32,608 bases of DNA from Acidobacteriaceae bacterium (lineage in GTDB: Bacteria; Acidobacteriota; Terriglobia; Terriglobales; SbA1). Positions 31,683-32,608 of the stretch are shown here, one piece after another; position 1 is the stretch's first letter, and every line of letters begins with the position of its first letter. Under the pieces are notes generated by a model. The model searched no databases. It was not told the DNA's origin and worked only from the letters and a program-made list of their open reading frames with translations. Location: the NCBI GenBank assembly GCA_019237515.1, contig JAFAGX010000092.1, positions 1 through 32,608 of the forward strand, given 5' to 3'. Both the position numbers and the translations under genes were made by a program.

Positions 31683-32608
31683 ATGCTTTACAACGATCTT
31701 CGTAGTTTTCTCCAAGTTCTTGAGGACAACGACCAGTTACTGCGAATCACCGAGCCGGTATGGCCAGAGCCCGATATCGGGGCTGCCGCTTCTGCTGCGA
31801 ACAAGGGGCTCGGTGAGACCGCACCGGCGCTTATGTTCGAGAACATCAGGGGCTTTCAAAAGCCCCAGTTGGTCACCAACGTTCATGGATCGTGGCCGAA
31901 CATGGCCCTTATGTTGGGCTTGCCGAAAGATACGCCGCCCAAGAAGCAATTTTTTGAATTTTCGCGACGTTACCAGAATTTCTCGAAGGGAACCATCGAG
32001 GAAAAACCAACCGCCCCCTGGCAAGAAGTTTCGATCGAGAACAACATCAATCTCTACGAGCTCATGCCTTTTTTCCGGCTGAACTCTGGAGATGGCGGGC
32101 TCTATATCAACAAGGCCGCGGTCATTTCCCGGAATCCTGACAAACCCGACAGCTTCGACGAACAAAATGTCGGAATGTATCGCTTTCAGGTCAAAGGACC
32201 GGACCGGCTGAGTGCACAGTTCGTCCCGGAACACGATATCGCGCGGCACTTTGCGGCGGCGGAGCGGAAAAACAAACCCCTGCCGATTGCCATTACCCTC
32301 GGCAACGATCCGGTGATCAGCATCGTGGCTGCGATGCCCCTGCTTTACGGCCAGGATGAGTACAAAATGGCGAGCGCCTTGCGCGAGGAGCCTTACCCAA
32401 TCCTCACGCTTAAAAACGGCCTGCAAGTTCCCTGGGGTTCGGAGTACGTGCTCGAAGGTCACGTTCTTCCTGGGGTTCGCGAACCGGACGGGCCCTATGG
32501 CGAATTCACTGGACACCTTTCGGGCCTGCGGAACATGACTTCCGTCGTGATTACCAAGGTGTGGCATCGCAAGGAGCCGGTCTATGAATACACCTCGATC
32601 GGTATGCC
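31683..32608 (+). CDS. ubiD: UbiD-family prenyl-FMN-dependent decarboxylase (partial, C-terminus outside window)
   Basis: The first 308 residues of the gene are present; the frame is open at the window end. The N-terminal region (DLRSFLQVLEDNDQLLRI) and the prFMN-binding stretch NVGMYRFQVKG...HDIARHF are typical. The catalytic loop EPDGPYGEFTGHLSG (near 270-285) carries the two acidic residues of the R-E-E triad. The ATG at 31683 follows AGGAGTAGAGG. Substrates of this family include 4-hydroxybenzoate-type precursors of ubiquinone, other aromatic acids and unsaturated acids. Nothing in the window decides which, so the symbol names the family, not a proven role in quinone synthesis. Confidence 0.92.
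   Translation, partial: MLYNDLRSFLQVLEDNDQLLRITEPVWPEPDIGAAASAANKGLGETAPALMFENIRGFQKPQLVTNVHGSWPNMALMLGLPKDTPPKKQFFEFSRRYQNFSKGTIEEKPTAPWQEVSIENNINLYELMPFFRLNSGDGGLYINKAAVISRNPDKPDSFDEQNVGMYRFQVKGPDRLSAQFVPEHDIARHFAAAERKNKPLPIAITLGNDPVISIVAAMPLLYGQDEYKMASALREEPYPILTLKNGLQVPWGSEYVLEGHVLPGVREPDGPYGEFTGHLSGLRNMTSVVITKVWHRKEPVYEYTSIGM

Overview
The window is densely coded, GC-rich, chromosomal-type DNA from a Gram-negative, respiring bacterium. The best guess is Acidobacteriota (Terriglobia-like). This rests on the combination of an LPXTG protein with a sortase, a Mla-type lipid transporter, a DUF3300/DUF2950 pair and a bc complex joined to a cytochrome c oxidase operon. It is inference, because no rRNA or other marker gene is present. 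I saw no tRNA, rRNA, CRISPR array, transposase or prophage gene.

Left part, minus strand (1-7089). Five genes run leftward and look like one transcript: a radical SAM/SPASM protein, a LolA-like exported protein, an exported alpha/beta-hydrolase with an EF-hand loop, a 2-hydroxyacyl-CoA dehydratase-like protein, and its BcrA/HgdC-type activating ATPase. The last is cut by the window edge. The activase carries two complete ASKHA halves and so supplies four possible [4Fe-4S] ligands in one chain.

Next (7337-12422, minus). A CLC chloride transporter/channel with a CBS pair is followed by a three-gene Mla-type ABC system: permease, ATPase, and an MCE protein with an OmpA-like tail. The three genes are joined by overlapping stop/start codons. 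A 350-bp divergent region separates them from the plus-strand genes.

Centre, plus strand (12773-23124). An exported LPKTG protein and a sortase lie directly upstream of a nine-gene respiratory operon: coxB (CuA plus cytochrome c), coxA, coxC, an unknown membrane protein, a diheme cytochrome c lipoprotein, a Rieske protein, a cytochrome b fused to cytochrome c, a CtaG-type assembly factor and heme o synthase. Most of these genes overlap or nearly touch. The set would encode a quinol-to-oxygen chain whose c-hemes are all membrane-tethered.

Right part. A catalase-like heme protein and an exported tyrosine phosphatase lie on the minus strand. A plus-strand run follows: DUF3300, DUF2950, a site-2-type protease with CBS domains, and glycogen branching enzyme. 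The window ends with the flavin prenyltransferase UbiX and the start of a UbiD-family decarboxylase.

Start codons were chosen by ribosome-binding sites and signal peptides. Several genes use GTG or TTG, and those starts are the least certain part of the annotation.
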